Source: Microbacterium saperdae (lineage in GTDB: Bacteria > Actinomycetota > Actinomycetes > Actinomycetales > Microbacteriaceae). From it: DNA of 64,000 bases. How positions within the stretch are numbered: the first letter of the stretch is position 1; each line of letters opens with the position of its first letter. This document shows positions 33,215 to 40,940 of this stretch, in pieces. Both the position numbers and the translations under genes were made by a program. The DNA is taken from positions 1,240,001 to 1,304,000 of the forward strand of contig NZ_VFOX01000001.1 of assembly GCF_006716345.1 (NCBI RefSeq), in the 5' to 3' direction. The notes under the pieces were generated by a model. The model worked only from the letters and a program-made list of their open reading frames with translations, was not told where the DNA came from and did no database searches.

Positions 33215-35214
33215 TGATGCGCTCGCAGCACGCGGTCTGTGAGAGTGGCGAGTGCGCGCACTCCGCCGGCCAGGAGGTCGTCGTCTGTGTGCTCGTTCGC
33301 GGCGTGACTGACCCCGCCGCGGCTGGGAACGAACAGCATGACGGTCGGCACGCCGGCGGCGGAGATCTCGCAGGCATCATGAAGCGGCCCACTGACAAGG
33401 GCGTCGTGTTCTCCGGTGATCGCTGAGGCGACGGTGGAGGCTTCCCCGACGAGGTCGGACGAGAAGCGCACCGGCGGTGTGGTCCACACCGGTGTCTGTT
33501 CGCACTCGACCTCCTCCTCCTCGCTGATGCGGTGGAACTCCTCAGAGATCTCCGACCACAGCGCCTCCAGCTCTCCCGCGTCCTGATGGCGCACGTCGAG
33601 CATGAGCGTCACCTGCGCGGCGATCGCGGTGGGGGTGGGGGGCGTGGCGGAGAGCACTCCGCAGGTGATCAGACCGTTGCGCGACAGTGCCGCCGTCCGG
33701 GCGGCGACCAGGGCGCGCGAGGCAACCATGACCGGATCGTGGCGCAGGTCCATCGGAGTGCCTCCGGCATGCCCCGGCGTGCCGGTCAGAACCAGTCGAT
33801 GCCGTTGCACGCCGAGGGAACCGGTGACAGCGGCGAGATCCTGCCCGGTCTTCTCGAGAACGGGCCCCTGCTCGATGTGAAGCTCGAGGTAAGCCGCCAC
33901 GTCGTCGAGGTCCGCCGTCGCGAGGTGGATGCGTGTCAGGTCGACGCCGTTCTCCTTCAGCACGTCCTCACTGCGGCGACCGTCGGAGTCGACGAGTCGC
34001 CGGAGCGCATCCACGTCGAGGGCGCCCGTGAAGGCCGCAGACCCATAAAGGCTCCGCCCGAAGCGCGCGCCTTCTTCATCGGCCCAGTCGGTCAGGCGCA
34101 CGGTCAGAGGCGGGGTGCCCTGAGCAGCAAGAGTGCGCAAGACTTCGAGGCCCGCCATTACTCCGAACGCACCGTCGAGATTGCCGCCGTCGGGCACCGA
34201 GTCGAGGTGGCTTCCGATCATCAGCGTGCGAGACGAGGTGCCCGGCAGCTCGGCGTGGTGGTTTCCCGCTTCGTCCGTCCAGTGACGGACCCCGGGAATC
34301 TCGTCGAGCAGAGTCGAGAAGAGTGCGCGAGCATCGCGCCAGCGGGCGCTCCAGCACAGTCGCTGCGCCCCGCGATCGTCCTGTGTCAGGCGTCGCAGCG
34401 ACTCGAGGTCCGCGATGGTCCGTTCGGGACGCACCGGCGTGCTCCAGAAGCCCGTCAGCACGGACGCGATGCGGTCGGCATCCTCGAGGTGCGGGAGGTG
34501 TCCGAGGCCGGCCATCGTGAGGGGCACGCTGCCTGCCGCTTCGGCGAGGCTCGCTACCGCTTCGGGCGGACACGTCAGATCTTCGCGGCCACCCAGGACG
34601 AGGAGAGGGTGGGGAGTGGCCGAGGCGAACGAGTCCAACGGGGTGCAGAACGCCATCTCGAGAATCCCTGTGGCAGTCTCGACGTCATTGCTCGACGCAC
34701 GTTCGATGGCTTGTCTCACCAGATCGGCCGGCGCATCAGGACGGTAGGAGACGTGGGGGATGACCTCGTTGAAGAATGCGCGGGGGCCGACGGCGCGGAG
34801 CGCGGCTGCGGCCTCTTCGAAACGAGCCCGGTTGCCACCGAGGGACGTTCCCACGGTGGTCACCGTGCTGACCCTGTCGGGGTGCGCCGCCGCGTAGGCG
34901 AGAGCCACGCCGCCGCCGAAGGACGACCCGACGACGTGAGCGCGGTCGATGCCGCACGCCGTCAGAAGCGCCTGAACGGACTGCACGCACACGTCAATCG
35001 AAAGCGGGCGCACCTCATGAGACCCCCCGTGCCCGGGAAGGTCGATGGCGAGAACGGAATGGTCTTCGAGACGCTCGGATAGCGCCAGCCATTCCGCAGC
35101 CTCGCCGTTCGCTCCGTGCACGAGCACGACGTGTGACGAGCCTTCGGGCCCGAGACGCCGCCACCCGGTGACCGTGCCGTTCGCCGTCGCCGCTGATACC
35201 GGGGTCGCGTTCAC
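33211..35214 (-). CDS. Fusion of an alpha/beta-hydrolase and an M20 carbamoylase/allantoate amidohydrolase-like domain
   Basis: 667 residues from GTG 35214. Residues about 1-265 are an alpha/beta-hydrolase: oxyanion strand VVLVHGANGEAAEW, nucleophile elbow VVGSSFGGGVAL, acid in GGREDLTCP and the catalytic His in GLGHLPHLEDADR. Residues about 275-667 are an M20 hydrolase of the N-carbamoyl-amino acid/allantoate group: IGSHLDSVPDGGNLDGAFG, WADEEGARFGRSLYGS, LELHIEQGPVLE, GTPGHAGGTPM, GPLHDACEI and HAANEHTDDDL. Both active sites look complete and there is no stop or frameshift between them. I know these as separate proteins, so the fusion is notable; it suggests ester/lactone opening followed by amide or carbamoyl hydrolysis on one intermediate. 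Confidence 0.88.
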   Translation of the reverse strand: MNATPVSAATANGTVTGWRRLGPEGSSHVVLVHGANGEAAEWLALSERLEDHSVLAIDLPGHGGSHEVRPLSIDVCVQSVQALLTACGIDRAHVVGSSFGGGVALAYAAAHPDRVSTVTTVGTSLGGNRARFEEAAAALRAVGPRAFFNEVIPHVSYRPDAPADLVRQAIERASSNDVETATGILEMAFCTPLDSFASATPHPLLVLGGREDLTCPPEAVASLAEAAGSVPLTMAGLGHLPHLEDADRIASVLTGFWSTPVRPERTIADLESLRRLTQDDRGAQRLCWSARWRDARALFSTLLDEIPGVRHWTDEAGNHHAELPGTSSRTLMIGSHLDSVPDGGNLDGAFGVMAGLEVLRTLAAQGTPPLTVRLTDWADEEGARFGRSLYGSAAFTGALDVDALRRLVDSDGRRSEDVLKENGVDLTRIHLATADLDDVAAYLELHIEQGPVLEKTGQDLAAVTGSLGVQRHRLVLTGTPGHAGGTPMDLRHDPVMVASRALVAARTAALSRNGLITCGVLSATPPTPTAIAAQVTLMLDVRHQDAGELEALWSEISEEFHRISEEEEVECEQTPVWTTPPVRFSSDLVGEASTVASAITGEHDALVSGPLHDACEISAAGVPTVMLFVPSRGGVSHAANEHTDDDLLAGGVRALATLTDRVLRAHQ

Positions 35215-35215
35215 G

Positions 35216-35671
35216 TCAGCGCCCGCCCAGCAGGCCGGGGAGGTGGGGCGACCCGTGGTAGTGGATCATCTTCCACTCCCCGTCATCGCGCCGATACACC
35301 TCCGTGCATCGGAACTTTCGGTCGAGGTCTCCTCCAGCCTCTGCCCCGGCACCGTCTCCGAAGTCCACTTTGAGCAACGCATGGCAATGCACGACCGCAA
35401 GGTCTCCGCTGATCAGGTAATCGTCGCCCCATGCCTCGGAGACGGCGCGGGGGGACCCCGCTTGGGCCATCATTTCCCGCAGGCGCAACCACAGCAGGAT
35501 GATCTCCGACTGTCCGTAGAAGTCAGCGCCGACCGTGTTCCACATCACGAAGTCGGGGTGTACGTGGGCTCGCAGCCAATCCACGTCCGCGGTCTCGTTG
35601 GCCACGACCCAGCCGTTATGGAGCGCTTTGAGGTCGGCGAGCTCGCGCTCGAAGTTGTCGGTGATGGACAT
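35216..35671 (-). CDS. SnoaL/ketosteroid isomerase-like protein (NTF2 fold)
   Basis: 151 residues. The helix-strand pattern LADLKALHNGWVVANETADVD, VHPDFVMWNTVGADFYG and FRCTEVYRRDDGEWKMIHYH is that of the SnoaL_3/DUF4440 cone fold. Such proteins act as isomerases, cyclases, hydrolases or small-molecule binders; no catalytic assignment is possible. It sits between the LLM gene (27 bases) and the fusion hydrolase gene (one base) and so should act on an intermediate between them. Confidence 0.8.
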   Translation of the reverse strand: MSITDNFERELADLKALHNGWVVANETADVDWLRAHVHPDFVMWNTVGADFYGQSEIILLWLRLREMMAQAGSPRAVSEAWGDDYLISGDLAVVHCHALLKVDFGDGAGAEAGGDLDRKFRCTEVYRRDDGEWKMIHYHGSPHLPGLLGGR

Positions 35672-35698
35672 CGTCTTCTTCCTAACTGTTTGGGTGAC

Positions 35699-36643
35699 TC
35701 AAAGGACGGTGGTGCGGCTGTCGCGCGAGGCGGTCAGGCTGCCGAGAGCGGCAGCGAGCAGCCCGGGGGCGTGGTGGATGTCGAGCGCAACCTCATCCAC
35801 GCCGGCATCGGCGTACTCCGAGAGGCGGGCGCCGAGATCCTCCGGCGTCCCCGCGATACTCATCCGCTCGGCATCGCGGCGCGGATCCAGTCCCGGGGCG
35901 AGGATCGCGAGCACCGCGGGGGAGAAGCGCGCGAGACGGGAAGCCGCGTTCTCGACGGCGCCGGCGAGCGTCTTGTCGACGCTGCCGATCGCCTGCGCGT
36001 TGATTCGGAAAGTGTCACGGGGGCGACCGATCTCCTTCAGAATCTTCTCGATCTTGCTGACGGCATGCTTGATGTAGTCGATCGAGGCCCCGGTCGACAG
36101 AGACACGCCATCGCCGGTCCGCGCGGCGAGCTCGAGCATTCGCGGACGGATCGCCATGATGTCCAGTGGGACCGAGGACGGTTCGCGGAGCTGGAAATCC
36201 TCGAATAGGTGTCCGGCCCAGACACCCGACATGCGCTGACCCGAAAGGGTGCCTCGCACGGATTCGACGTACTCTCGGACCAGTGCGACCGAATTGCTGC
36301 CCCCGCCGATGCGTTGCATGAGCGCGGTTCCGCCCAGACCGAGCTGCGCCCGTAGTCGCCCCGGAGCGATCTCGGCAAGGCTGGCGAACTCCATCGCGAG
36401 AACTGCGCCGTGTCTGCTCACCGGCGCGGGGCCGACGATGCCCACGTCCAGACCCGGATACCGATCGAGAAGCAGCGCGGTCGGTACCACTGCGTCGTGC
36501 CAACCTACATGCTCGCAGTACCACAACCCATCTAGCCCGGCGGTGTGAGCCGCCTCCGCGATCTCCATGCTCTCGCGCAGCGGAGCTATGCCACTGAAGC
36601 TAAGCGAAAGACGGAGGCGTCTGCGCGACGAGTTATCGGCCAT
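35699..36643 (-). CDS. LLM-class (F420/flavin) oxidoreductase B
   Basis: 314 residues from ATG 36643. It is paralogous to the LLM protein at 19987: LRLSLSFSG, GLDGLWYCEHVGWHDAVVP, VGIVGPAPVSRHGAVLAME, GRLRAQLGLGG, AIRPRMLELAARTGDGVSLS and DEVALDIH. Differences are spread over the chain, so this is an old duplication. The ATG lies 7-8 bases after the -10 hexamer (36651-36656), so the transcript is probably leaderless, and the TTGGCCAA box lies directly before the start codon. An upstream in-frame start at 36679 would lie in the -35. Likely an F420H2-dependent reductase or oxidase. Confidence 0.85.
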   Translation of the reverse strand: MADNSSRRRLRLSLSFSGIAPLRESMEIAEAAHTAGLDGLWYCEHVGWHDAVVPTALLLDRYPGLDVGIVGPAPVSRHGAVLAMEFASLAEIAPGRLRAQLGLGGTALMQRIGGGSNSVALVREYVESVRGTLSGQRMSGVWAGHLFEDFQLREPSSVPLDIMAIRPRMLELAARTGDGVSLSTGASIDYIKHAVSKIEKILKEIGRPRDTFRINAQAIGSVDKTLAGAVENAASRLARFSPAVLAILAPGLDPRRDAERMSIAGTPEDLGARLSEYADAGVDEVALDIHHAPGLLAAALGSLTASRDSRTTVL

Positions 36644-36679
36644 TTGGCCAAAATAACCGATCGCCAACGTCACGGTCAA
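36644..36679 (-). promoter_or_regulatory. Promoter and TTGGCCAA operator of LLM B, shared with the divergent TetR gene
   Basis: On the minus strand: -35 TTGACC (36679-36674), 17-base spacer, -10 TTATTT (36656-36651), TTGGCCAA (36651-36644). The TetR gene starts 58 bases away on the other strand, so the same box could give autoregulation. Confidence 0.8.
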
Positions 36680-36708
36680 GTGCGACCCGTCGAGATAGGG
36701 TCAGGGGT

Positions 36709-37326
36709 ATGCCGAAGATCGTTGATCATGCTGCGCGCAGACTCGAGCTAGCCGACGCGTGCTTGCGTGTCGTATCCAGAAGCGGCCTGGCCGGGGCGAC
36801 GACGCGTGAGATCGCCAGGGAGGCGGGCGTGTCGCACGGCATCATCGCCCACTACTTCTCGGGCAAGGATGAGATCCTCCACGCCGCACTGCAGCGGTCA
36901 CTCGATCTGTTGACCGTGAGGGTCGACGACACGGTGGCGACCCTCGTGGGGGCACGGGCTTTGCGTGCCGCGCTCGTGCAGGCGATCCCCAGTGACCCCT
37001 CTTCGCTCACTGGGGAGCAAATCGAGCTGGCATTCTGGGGACAGGCGCTGACCGATCCCCGCCTCGCGGCTGAGCGGTGGCAGTCCTATGTGCGATGGCG
37101 CCGGCTGCTGATGCCGCTTGTGCTGGAGGCCCGCCGCCTCGGAGAGATGCCGGAGAACGTCGATCCCAGCGTTGTCGTGGAGGCGCTGATCGCTCTCGTC
37201 GACGGTCTCGGCGCCCAGGCGGCTCTGTATCCGGAGCGGGTCGCGGTGGGTGACCAGCGTGCAGCTCTGGATGCGGTTCTCCGTGCCTTCGGCATCGTGA
37301 TCGAAGAGCCGGGTTTCTCTGCATGA
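36709..37326 (+). CDS. TetR-family regulator, probable master repressor of the F420 island
   Basis: 205 residues. HTH: ATTREIAREAGVSHGIIAHYFSGKDEIL; the C-terminal domain has the pattern of TetR_C/BetI-like proteins (VPSDPSSLTGEQIELAFWGQ region, ALIDGL-like end at LIALVDGLGAQAALYPERV). The gene lies between the minus LLM operon and the plus ABC/beta-oxidation operon, next to TTGGCCAA boxes on both sides. Because all island promoters have that box at or near the -10, I infer that this protein represses them all and is released by the substrate or an acyl-CoA. Confidence 0.85.
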   Translation: MPKIVDHAARRLELADACLRVVSRSGLAGATTREIAREAGVSHGIIAHYFSGKDEILHAALQRSLDLLTVRVDDTVATLVGARALRAALVQAIPSDPSSLTGEQIELAFWGQALTDPRLAAERWQSYVRWRRLLMPLVLEARRLGEMPENVDPSVVVEALIALVDGLGAQAALYPERVAVGDQRAALDAVLRAFGIVIEEPGFSA

Positions 37327-37331
37327 AAAGC

Positions 37332-37375
37332 TTGACAAACAGCGTGTGATCACTCATCCTCTGTTCATTGGCCAT
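37332..37375 (+). promoter_or_regulatory. Candidate promoter with TTGGCCAT box for the ABC/beta-oxidation operon
   Basis: TTGACA at 37332-37337 is a good -35; the -10 (CATCCT at 37355-37360) is poor. TTGGCCAT at 37368-37375 matches seven of eight bases of the island box but sits eight bases further from the -10 than in the other three promoters. Confidence 0.55.
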
Positions 37376-37401
37376 CTGTCCGATGAAGAAACCAGGATGT
37401 C

Positions 37402-38364
37402 GTGCATTCACCAGGCTTTTCCGGATTCGTCGTCCGCCGAATCCTCGCATCTGCTGCGACGTTGCTCGTGGTCGCGCTCATCGTGTTCCTGCTTATCAGG
37501 AGCATTCCCGGTGACCCGACCATCACGATCCTCGGGCTGGACTCCTCGCAGGACGAGCGGGACAGGCTGCGCGACAGACTGGGGTTGAACGCCCCGCTGT
37601 GGTCGCAGTTCACCCACTGGCTCCTCCAGATCCTGCAGGGCGACCTCGGGTATTCGTACCGCGAAGGCAGTGACATCGCTTCGATTGTCCTTCCCGCCTT
37701 TCGGGCCACGCTGTCGCTGACGCTGGCAGCGACCGTCCTGGCGGTCGCCATCGCGCTCGTGTTCGGGCTCTTAGGCACCCATGAAGTGCGCATCGTCCGG
37801 CGCGTCTCGGATGCTGTGGAGGCGTTCCTCCTCTCAGCGCCACAGTATTCGGTTGCCCTGCTCCTGCTGATCGTGTTCACGGTCCTGGTTCCCGTCTTCC
37901 CCTCCGGTGGCATCTGGAACAGCTCGGATCCCTCGCCGGCATCTGTGGCATCCCATCTCTTCCTCCCCGCCCTCGCCCTCGCTCTCGCGACCGGAGCGCA
38001 ACTCGGCCGCTCTCTGAAGACCTCCGTCGACGCGATCCATTCGACAGAACTGGTTCCTTCTCTCCGGATGCGTGGATTGTCGCCCGCCCGGGTGGCGGGA
38101 CACGTGTTCCACAACGCGCTTCCCCCGGTCGTGACTTTGCTCGGATTCCAGATGGGATGGATGCTCGGCGGCGCGATCTTCGTGGAGACCATCTTCTCGA
38201 TCCCCGGTCTCGGCTCCCTCGTGGTCCAAGCGGTCGGGGCCCGTGACTACGACCTGGTCCAGGTCACAGCCTTCGTCATTGCTGCCGCCTTCATCCTCCT
38301 TTTGCTCATCGTCGATGTCGTCGTCGCGCTCATCGACCCCCGAATCCGAGTAGGACGACTATGA
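37402..38364 (+). CDS. ABC importer permease, DppB/OppB type
   Basis: 320 residues from GTG 37402 (AGGA five bases upstream). Six membrane segments; the family motif LIRSIPGDPTITILG and the EAA-like loop RMRGLSPARVAGHVFHNALPP mark the first permease of peptide/nickel-type importers. The start of a five-gene importer with coupled junctions (ATGA at 38361). By context it brings the island substrate, probably peptide-like or cationic, into the cell. Confidence 0.9.
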   Translation: MHSPGFSGFVVRRILASAATLLVVALIVFLLIRSIPGDPTITILGLDSSQDERDRLRDRLGLNAPLWSQFTHWLLQILQGDLGYSYREGSDIASIVLPAFRATLSLTLAATVLAVAIALVFGLLGTHEVRIVRRVSDAVEAFLLSAPQYSVALLLLIVFTVLVPVFPSGGIWNSSDPSPASVASHLFLPALALALATGAQLGRSLKTSVDAIHSTELVPSLRMRGLSPARVAGHVFHNALPPVVTLLGFQMGWMLGGAIFVETIFSIPGLGSLVVQAVGARDYDLVQVTAFVIAAAFILLLLIVDVVVALIDPRIRVGRL

Positions 38365-39254
38365 CCGTTCACGCAGGAATAGCGCCCCGCACCGAGCGGA
38401 TCCGCGCTCACGTCCCCGGGAAATCCCGAAGGCTCTGGACACGAATACCGCTCCGCTCCCGGGTTGCGGGCACCGTCATCGTGCTGCTGATCCTCGTCAC
38501 CGGCGCCTTCGCGCTCGTTCCGATAGGCGACCCCCTCGCCGGTAACCTCGCCGAACGTCTCCTCCCGATCGGAACCGATGGCCATCCCCTCGGAACCGAC
38601 GGTCAAGGCCGTGACCTGCTCATCCGTCTGGTCCATGGCACGGCGCTGTCCTTGTTCATCGGCATCGCCCCCATCATCGTCGCGTCAGTCATGGGAGTGG
38701 TCCTCGGGTTGGCCGCCGGTCTCGGACCTCGGTGGGTGAACCAACTCATCATGCGGTTCAGTGATGTCATGTTCGCGTTCCCGGGGATCCTCTTCTCGCT
38801 GCTGGTCGCCGTCACTCTCGGCGTCGGCGTCGGCACGTTGATCCTCGCGCTTACGGTCATCTGGATTGCGCCGATCGTGCGCATCGCCGAGACGGAGGTG
38901 CTCCGGGTGCGAGGGTTCGACTTCGTGGCCGCGGCGCGGGTGAGTGGCGCGGGAAACCTCAGGATCGCGGCGCAGCAGGTTCTGCCGTTGGTGCTACCAG
39001 CCGTACTCGCCTACGCGACGTCCCTGGTCGGAGCGAACATCGCGATCGGCGGAGGCCTCGGGTTCATCGGGCTCGGGGTGCCGATTCCGACCCCCGAACT
39101 CGGTGCGATCCTCCAGGAGCTCCAGGTCACGGTGTTCACGGACCCGACGCTCGCGCTGCTCCCGGTGGCGGTCATCCTGTCGCTCGCGGTGCTCTTCCCG
39201 GTGGTAGGCGACGGGCTGAGAGAGGCCCTGGACGTGAGGGGGGACAACGCATGA
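38361..39254 (+). CDS. ABC importer permease, DppC/OppC type
   Basis: 297 residues. The N-terminal region PLRSRVAGTVIVLLILVTGA is followed by HPLGTDGQGRDLLIRLVHGT, the hallmark of DppC proteins, and the EAA loop VRGFDFVAAARVSGAGNLRI. It overlaps both neighbours by four bases. It forms the transmembrane pore with the preceding permease. Confidence 0.92.
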   Translation: MTVHAGIAPRTERIRAHVPGKSRRLWTRIPLRSRVAGTVIVLLILVTGAFALVPIGDPLAGNLAERLLPIGTDGHPLGTDGQGRDLLIRLVHGTALSLFIGIAPIIVASVMGVVLGLAAGLGPRWVNQLIMRFSDVMFAFPGILFSLLVAVTLGVGVGTLILALTVIWIAPIVRIAETEVLRVRGFDFVAAARVSGAGNLRIAAQQVLPLVLPAVLAYATSLVGANIAIGGGLGFIGLGVPIPTPELGAILQELQVTVFTDPTLALLPVAVILSLAVLFPVVGDGLREALDVRGDNA

Positions 39255-40162
39255 CCGGCCTCCTCACAGTGAGAGACCTTACTGTCTCCTTCGGAGAGTT
39301 CACCGCGGTCTCGGACGTGTCGCTCGTGCTGCATGCCGGACAGATCACGGTGCTGCTCGGCGAATCGGGAAGCGGTAAGACTGTGCTCTCGCGTACGATC
39401 GCTGGGATCGGTCCGACCCGCTCGCGGCAGAGCGGAGAGATCAGATTCGACGAGGTCGACGTCATCGGCGCCCCTGAGAGAACACTGCGTCGACTACGTG
39501 GGAGTCAGATCGGGTTCGTCGCTCAGGACCCATCGACGTCGCTCGACCCCGTGCGCCGGATCGGCTCTCAGCTCGGGGAGGTGCTGCGAGTCCACGGCGT
39601 GACGTCCACGCGGAGAGAGACGACGGCGCGCGTGCGTGAGCTGCTGCACCTGGTCGAACTTCACGATGAGGTACGTGTCTTGCATTCCTATCCACATGAG
39701 CTGAGCGGTGGCATGCGTCAGAGGGTGGCGATCGCCCTCGCGCTGGCAGCGGGTCCGCGTCTGCTCGTCGCCGATGAGCCGTCGAGCGCGCTGGATGCGT
39801 CCGTCGGCGTCCGCATCGTCGATCTCATCGACGACCTCCGTGTCCGATTCGACACCTCCGTTCTCTTCGTCACCCACGATGTGCGAATCGCCGCCCGGAT
39901 CGCGAATCGTCCGATCGATCGTGTCGCCGTGATGCTTCACGGACGACTTCTCGAGTACGGGCAGGCGGAGGCAGTGCTCCTTCGACCCGCCCATCCGTAC
40001 ACGCGCGCACTGCTGGGGGCTGAGCCTCGCCCGGGAGTTCCCCGCGGCGAGCTCGCTGTCGTCCCGGACTCGATGCGGGACCGAACGGATTGGCCTCCTC
40101 TTCGGGAGTGTGAGCCAGGACACCTCGTCGCGATCGGCGTCGGGGAGGAGGAAAGGCTATGA
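39251..40162 (+). CDS. ABC importer ATPase, DppD type
   Basis: 303 residues. Walker A GESGSGKTV, signature ELSGGMRQRVAIALA, Walker B LLVADEPSSALD, H-loop LFVTHDVR, and a C-terminal extension (HPYTRALLGAEPRPG) typical of peptide importers. It lacks the usual C-terminal iron-sulfur cysteines but retains the ECEPGH remnant. Coupled to the second ATPase by an ATGA overlap. Confidence 0.92.
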   Translation: MTGLLTVRDLTVSFGEFTAVSDVSLVLHAGQITVLLGESGSGKTVLSRTIAGIGPTRSRQSGEIRFDEVDVIGAPERTLRRLRGSQIGFVAQDPSTSLDPVRRIGSQLGEVLRVHGVTSTRRETTARVRELLHLVELHDEVRVLHSYPHELSGGMRQRVAIALALAAGPRLLVADEPSSALDASVGVRIVDLIDDLRVRFDTSVLFVTHDVRIAARIANRPIDRVAVMLHGRLLEYGQAEAVLLRPAHPYTRALLGAEPRPGVPRGELAVVPDSMRDRTDWPPLRECEPGHLVAIGVGEEERL

Positions 40163-40929
40163 ACGAGCGACTTCTTCGTGTCGATGGCGTGTCCAAGAGG
40201 TTCGGCAACCACCAGGCGCTGTCCGACGTCTCCTTCTCCCTGGATCCCGGTGCGACACTCGGGGTGGTAGGCGAGTCCGGGTCCGGAAAGTCGACTCTCG
40301 GGAGAATCGTCCTGGGACTGATCTCTCCGACCTCAGGTCTGGTGAGTCTCGATCATGCGTCCTTCGCTGACCGTAACAGGTCGCAGCGCCGTGCGTTTCG
40401 GCGAGCCGTGCAGCTCATTCCCCAGGATCCGCGCAACGCCCTCAACCCGACGATGACGATCGAGCAGAACTTGTTCTTCCATCTGCGGGCTCAGGGCGCG
40501 CCTCGATCGTCCTGGCGCGAGCGGGCATTGGAGTCCCTGGATCTCGTGGGGCTTCCCGCGGCCGCTTTGGCCGTGTACCCGCATGAGATCTCGGGAGGAC
40601 AGGCGCAGCGCGTTGCCATAGCCCGCGCGATCTCGAACGACCCTCGACTCATCGTCTGCGACGAGGCCGTTTCTGCGCTGGACAAGTCGGTTCAGGCGCA
40701 GGTGCTGAACACGCTGTCGGCCATGCAGGCGAGCAAGACGGTCGCGATGCTCTTCATCAGCCACGACCTGGCTGTCGTCGAGCACATGAGCGACGAGGTC
40801 CTGGTCCTCAAAGACGGCGTCGTCGTCGAATCAGGGAGGGTCGCGGACGTGATGCGAAGTCCACAAGACGCCTACACACGTGACCTGATCGCCGCCAGCA
40901 CCAAATCACACGCACCACAGGAACTGTGA
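40159..40929 (+). CDS. ABC importer ATPase, DppF type
   Basis: 256 residues. Walker A GESGSGKST, Q-loop LIPQDPRNALNP, signature EISGGQAQRVAIARA, Walker B LIVCDEAVSALD and H-loop FISHDL. Slightly shorter than usual (DppF proteins often reach about 320) because the C-terminal extension is minimal. It pairs with the DppD-type ATPase. Confidence 0.92.
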   Translation: MNERLLRVDGVSKRFGNHQALSDVSFSLDPGATLGVVGESGSGKSTLGRIVLGLISPTSGLVSLDHASFADRNRSQRRAFRRAVQLIPQDPRNALNPTMTIEQNLFFHLRAQGAPRSSWRERALESLDLVGLPAAALAVYPHEISGGQAQRVAIARAISNDPRLIVCDEAVSALDKSVQAQVLNTLSAMQASKTVAMLFISHDLAVVEHMSDEVLVLKDGVVVESGRVADVMRSPQDAYTRDLIAASTKSHAPQEL

Positions 40930-40940
40930 AAGGAACCCAC

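Noticed and set aside
33532..35082. 516-residue plus frame opposite the fusion hydrolase
   Set aside because: Shadow frame; both active sites of the minus-strand fusion are present.
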